Shown here piece after piece: positions 4,406 through 7,662 of a stretch of 7,662 nucleotides of DNA; the stretch's first letter is position 1; each line of letters starts with the position of its first letter. The translations under genes and the position numbers were made by a program. The notes beneath the pieces are model-generated. The model was not told the DNA's origin. It saw only the letters and a list, made by a program, of their open reading frames with translations, and did not search any database. Origin of the DNA: Candidatus Hydrothermota bacterium (GTDB lineage: Bacteria; Hydrothermota; Hydrothermia; UBA1063); contig QNDO01000065.1 of the NCBI GenBank assembly GCA_003644895.1, positions 1 through 7,662 of the forward strand, written 5' to 3'.

Positions 4406-6505
4406 ATGGCAGTAAAAAATTTCGATCTGCATAAAGATGATGGCAGGAAACCAGGTGAAAATGAAGACCATATGCATCCTATGACGCATACTGAAACAAA
4501 GCATAATCACATAGAGCATGGGGCTCATAAGCACAAGGAGCATCATGATCACCGTGGTCATCATGCTCACATGGTAAAAGACTTCAGAAAGCGCTTCTGG
4601 GTTTCAGCAGTACTGACCATCCCTGTCTTAATTCTCTCTCCTATGATTCAAAAATTACTGGGCTTTGATAAAATACTCAGATTCCCAGGGGATTTGTATG
4701 TGCTTTTTGCCCTTGCTTCCATAATCTATCTGTATGGCGGGTATCCTTTTATAAAGGGCTTTTTTGATGAAATAAGAACCAGAAAACCTGGAATGATGAC
4801 CCTGATCGCTATTGCAATTACCACAGCCTATCTGTACAGCAGCATTGTCGTCTTTGGACTTAAAGGGAAAATATTCTTCTGGGAATTAGTAACTCTTATA
4901 GATATTATGCTTTTGGGTCACTGGATAGAGATGAAGTCCATTTTAGGAGCATCCAGAGCCCTGGAGGAGCTGGCAAAACTTATGCCCTCTGATGCTCATA
5001 AAATCATGCCGGATGGCACCATAATGGATGTACCTTTGAATGAGCTCAAGGAAGGAGATATTGTCCTTGTAAAGCCTGGTGAGAAAGTTCCCGCAGATGG
5101 GATTGTTATTGAGGGTGAAACAACTGTAAATGAATCAATGTTAACTGGAGAAAGCAAGCCAGTTTTGAAGGAGAAAGGTAGTGCAGTTATTGGAGGAGCA
5201 ATTAATGGGGAAGGTTCGATTACCGTGAAAGTTTTAAAAACTGGTAAGGATTCGTTCCTTTCCCAGGTTATTGAGCTTGTCAAAGAGGCTCAAGAGAGTA
5301 AATCCAAGACACAGGATCTGGCTAACCGAGCGGCAGTCTGGCTGACAGTTCTCGCTTTGACTGGCGGGGTGATTACCTTTCTCATATGGACAATTATAGT
5401 AAGTAAGGATGTGGCCTTTGCCCTTGAGAGAACAGTAACTGTTATGGTCATTACCTGTCCCCATGCTCTTGGTCTTGCTGTCCCTCTTGTTGTGGCTGTC
5501 TCAACGGCAATTTCTGCAAAGAATGGTCTTCTCATTAGGGATCGTGCAGCCTTTGAAAAGGCAAGAAATATCCAGGCCATAATATTCGATAAAACAGGGA
5601 CGCTTACAAAGGGTGAGTTTGGTGTCACGGATGTGTTAACATTCACGGATGATGTTACCGAGGAGGAGATTTTAAAATATGCAGCCTCTGTGGAATCGCA
5701 TTCGGAACATCCAATTGCTAAGGCAATTACCACTGCAGTCAATGAATTATTCAAAGTAGAGGAATTCAAGTCAATACCAGGAAAAGGTGCAGAGGGTAAA
5801 GTAAATGGGAAGCATATTATGATCGTAAGCCCGGGATATTTGAGAGAGAAAGGTATGGTGCTAAAAGATGAAAGGGCCGAAAGGATTGCCTCACAGGGCA
5901 AAACCATAGTTTATGTTCTAATTGATGGGCAGTTAAGGGGGGCGATTGCTCTTGCAGATATTGTCAGGCCTGAATCAAAGAAGGCCATATCCATGCTCAA
6001 AAAGATGGGTATAAAATGCATGATGCTAACAGGAGATAATAAGCAGGTTGCGAAATGGGTTGCAGAGGAGATAGGTCTCGATGAATACTTCGCTGAGGTT
6101 CTTCCACATGAGAAGTCTCAGAAAGTTAAGGAAATCCAATCTCGCGGACTTGTCGTAGCCATGACCGGGGACGGAGTTAATGATGCTCCTGCACTTGCTC
6201 AGGCAGATGTGGGTATCGCAATAGGAGCTGGAACTGATGTTGCTGTAGAAACCGCTGATATTGTACTTGTTAGAAACAATCCGCAGGATGTGGTGGCGAT
6301 AATAGGTCTTGCCCGTGCTACATATAAAAAGATGGTACAGAATTTAGCATGGGCCACAGGATACAACGCATTTGCCATACCTCTTGCTGCAGGTGTACTG
6401 TACCCTTGGGGAGTGTTGTTGAGTCCTGCCATGGGAGCTGTCCTTATGTCGTTGAGTACTATTATAGTTGCAATAAATGCCAGATTCCTTAAAGTGGTTA
6501 AATAA
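4406..6505 (+). CDS. copB: Copper-translocating P-type ATPase, CopB-like (P1B-3, CPH type)
   Basis: This 699-residue inner-membrane pump uses ATP to export copper (possibly also silver) from the cytoplasm. The first 55 residues hold 15 histidines and no CxxC metal-binding domain, which is typical of the CopB branch. Then follow membrane helices, the actuator domain with TGES (247-250), the ion-site helix with TCPHALG (350-356), the phosphorylation site DKTGT (395-399), SEHP (433-436) in the nucleotide-binding domain, TGDN (542-545) and the hinge GDGVND (588-593). The last helices carry YNAFAIPLAAG (653-663) and MSLST (681-685) with a late Asn, both P1B-3 hallmarks. The CPH motif separates it from CPC-type CopA pumps. 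All catalytic residues are present and the length is normal. AGGAGG (4392-4397) lies eight bases before ATG 4406. A promoter with a dyad lies upstream. The two following genes are on the same strand and could belong to the same metal-related group. Confidence 0.95.
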   Translation: MAVKNFDLHKDDGRKPGENEDHMHPMTHTETKHNHIEHGAHKHKEHHDHRGHHAHMVKDFRKRFWVSAVLTIPVLILSPMIQKLLGFDKILRFPGDLYVLFALASIIYLYGGYPFIKGFFDEIRTRKPGMMTLIAIAITTAYLYSSIVVFGLKGKIFFWELVTLIDIMLLGHWIEMKSILGASRALEELAKLMPSDAHKIMPDGTIMDVPLNELKEGDIVLVKPGEKVPADGIVIEGETTVNESMLTGESKPVLKEKGSAVIGGAINGEGSITVKVLKTGKDSFLSQVIELVKEAQESKSKTQDLANRAAVWLTVLALTGGVITFLIWTIIVSKDVAFALERTVTVMVITCPHALGLAVPLVVAVSTAISAKNGLLIRDRAAFEKARNIQAIIFDKTGTLTKGEFGVTDVLTFTDDVTEEEILKYAASVESHSEHPIAKAITTAVNELFKVEEFKSIPGKGAEGKVNGKHIMIVSPGYLREKGMVLKDERAERIASQGKTIVYVLIDGQLRGAIALADIVRPESKKAISMLKKMGIKCMMLTGDNKQVAKWVAEEIGLDEYFAEVLPHEKSQKVKEIQSRGLVVAMTGDGVNDAPALAQADVGIAIGAGTDVAVETADIVLVRNNPQDVVAIIGLARATYKKMVQNLAWATGYNAFAIPLAAGVLYPWGVLLSPAMGAVLMSLSTIIVAINARFLKVVK

Positions 6506-6597
6506 GCAAATATATAAACAGAAATCTTTTAGACTTCGGGAATCATATTAATGTAATTTATGAAAAATGAACGCAGAAGATATATTGTAGTTAAAGC

Positions 6598-6996
6598 ATG
6601 GAACTTTATTCTCTATCAGATGAGTTAAAAAATTCAGTTAAACATATTACTCAAGAGATCCAAAAACAAATTCCAGGTATAAGTTTACAGGAATACATTA
6701 CCCTCCCCGATTATGGCCAGAGGATAGTTTTGAGATTTGATATAAATGATGAAATTAGATCCTTTCAGGAAGCAGATGATATTGAAGGACGTCTTCGTAA
6801 AATTACCGGAAAGGATTACTGGGTAGTACTGGTGGGGAGAGTTTATAAGAAGTTTGGTTTTGCTACGCAAGTGCTCATGGATAAATTAGAAAATATTGAC
6901 AAAAAACTACCGGATAAGGTTCTCGAATTCCCTGAAACTATACATTCAAAAAAATTGGAACAAAACTCACCTGAAGTGAGTCATAATTATAGATAA
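6598..6996 (+). CDS. Hypothetical alpha/beta protein of 132 residues
   Basis: I do not recognise this protein. ATG 6598 is the first possible start, because an in-frame stop sits at 6592-6594. Only a poor ribosome binding site is visible, so translation may be weak. The predicted order is a long N-terminal helix (residues 1-24), a strand QRIVLRFDI (41-49), an acidic helix around 55-67, a strand DYWVVLVGRV (73-82) and a charged C-terminal tail. No signal peptide, membrane helix or cysteine is present, so it is probably cytosolic. It lies 92 bp after the copper ATPase and 51 bp before the receptor-like gene, in the same direction. Its composition fits real coding sequence of the same genome. 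A link to metal handling is only suggested by position. Confidence 0.65.
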   Translation: MELYSLSDELKNSVKHITQEIQKQIPGISLQEYITLPDYGQRIVLRFDINDEIRSFQEADDIEGRLRKITGKDYWVVLVGRVYKKFGFATQVLMDKLENIDKKLPDKVLEFPETIHSKKLEQNSPEVSHNYR

Positions 6997-7047
6997 TAGT
7001 TCGGCTCTCGTACTTTAAAATTAGTTTTATTGCAGAAGGAGGTTGTG

Positions 7048-7662
7048 ATGAAAAGGATAATAATTATAGCCATTTTAGTATTTTCACCTTTTAGCCTTAA
7101 AGCGCAGGTAAGAAATATACAGAATGCTGGTAAAAAAGGAATTAAAACCATCATAACCGGGTACGTGTACGATAAAGAACGTGATATTCCTCTGGAATAT
7201 GCCAGCGTTATAGCCTACAGGGTACGTGACAGCATTAAAGTAAAAGGTATAAGCACAGACTCCAGAGGCTATTTTGAACTGGTGGGGCTGCGTCCTGGGC
7301 TATATTATCTTGAGGTTGATTTTATCGGTTACAAGAAGAAAACAGTTACTCCTGTGGTTATAAAACCAGGAAATCCAATAGTTGAACTTGGGAAAATTTA
7401 TCTTGAACCAGTACCCTTTACCACAGAACCTATAGAAGTTACAGCTGAAGCACCTGAGATTACTTATAAGATTGATAAAAAAGTGATTTATGTGGGAAAA
7501 CAGGCCACAAGTATATCCGGGACAGCCATTGACATCCTAGCCAATGTCCCCTCTGTGGAGGTTGATATAGAGGGAAATATAAAGTTAAGAGGAAGTGAAA
7601 ATTTTACCCTTTTAATAGATGGACGACCTACACTTGTAGAACCGGATGAAGTTCTCCAGCAA
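7048..7662 (+). CDS. TonB-dependent receptor-like outer membrane protein, N-terminal part (runs off window)
   Basis: The open frame continues past the window edge, and 205 residues are visible. Residues 1-19 form a signal peptide with probable cleavage after SLKA, giving an N-terminal Gln. Residues about 35-120 form a carboxypeptidase-regulatory-like beta-sandwich (GYVYD, then STDSRGYFELVGLRPGLYYL and a GY-containing strand), as found in front of Bacteroidota receptors. Residues about 128-205 begin a TonB-receptor plug: IEVTAEAP, then an ILANVPSVEVDIEGNIKLRG stretch and LLIDGRP (188-194). This matches the OMP_b-brl_3 type of outer-membrane beta-barrel proteins, usually 700-900 residues long. 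AAGGAGG (7036-7042) lies five bases before ATG 7048. GTG 7045 is too close to it. The substrate cannot be told from this part. Uptake or export of a metal complex is one idea, given the adjacent copper pump, but family members carry many ligands. Confidence 0.88.
   Translation, partial: MKRIIIIAILVFSPFSLKAQVRNIQNAGKKGIKTIITGYVYDKERDIPLEYASVIAYRVRDSIKVKGISTDSRGYFELVGLRPGLYYLEVDFIGYKKKTVTPVVIKPGNPIVELGKIYLEPVPFTTEPIEVTAEAPEITYKIDKKVIYVGKQATSISGTAIDILANVPSVEVDIEGNIKLRGSENFTLLIDGRPTLVEPDEVLQQ

Noticed and set aside
5290..5907. Long minus-strand open frame (205 codons) inside the ATPase gene
   Set aside because: It lies antisense to conserved catalytic regions, including CPH and DKTGT, has a low-complexity Ser/Thr/Ala-rich translation, and matches no family I know. 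It is a shadow of the plus-strand gene.
1..7662. tRNA, rRNA, CRISPR arrays, insertion sequences
   Set aside because: I saw no cloverleaf with conserved T-arm sequence, no rRNA signature, no regularly spaced repeats, and no transposase motif or paired terminal inverted repeats on either strand.

Overview
The window is AT-rich, gene-dense DNA with every supported gene on the plus strand. It probably comes from a Gram-negative bacterium. The gene running off the right end encodes an exported protein with a carboxypeptidase-regulatory-like domain followed by a TonB-receptor plug. That architecture is typical of Bacteroidota, Ignavibacteria-like lineages and several candidate phyla with outer membranes. 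Strong AGGAGG-type ribosome binding sites precede the intact genes. The exact phylum cannot be fixed from this sequence.

Left part (1-1153) is a patch of gene debris. An unrecognised winged-helix-like ORF (1-411) runs directly into an out-of-frame tail that resembles the C-terminus of a glycoside hydrolase (about 386-559). Next comes a broken CPBP-type intramembrane protease (556-1153). It still shows motif EELIFR and motif HFWTD, but in three reading frames, and the middle of the domain is missing. The first roughly 480 bases look richer in G+C than the rest.

Middle part (1181-4058) holds four intact-looking ORFs: a membrane-anchored DUF6544/DUF6920-like protein, a small conserved-looking hypothetical with a doubtful start, a cysteine-rich DUF3795 protein, and an MBL-fold hydrolase of the DHPPS/COG1237 type. 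The DUF3795 gene has a very good sigma70 promoter with one dyad over the -35 box and a second hairpin-forming dyad just after the predicted transcription start. DUF3795 and MBL are 53 bp apart and may be co-transcribed. A hairpin-rich stretch (2055-2140) lies in front of the hypothetical gene.

Between 4059 and 4405 there is no intact gene. The stretch holds two out-of-frame pieces that read like a decayed SAM-dependent methyltransferase, and then the probable promoter of the next gene. A motif-I-like segment near 2176-2220 raises the possibility that one methyltransferase gene was split by the three-gene block.

Right part (4406-7662) is a metal-homeostasis-like group: a complete P1B-3-type copper ATPase (CopB-like, histidine-rich N-terminus, CPH motif), an unrecognised 132-residue protein, and the start of the outer-membrane receptor-like gene. 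A link between the ATPase and the receptor is suggested only by proximity. I do not see a convincing complete new system. The best leads are the regulated DUF3795-MBL pair, the dispersed methyltransferase relics and the ATA-start question at 2236.
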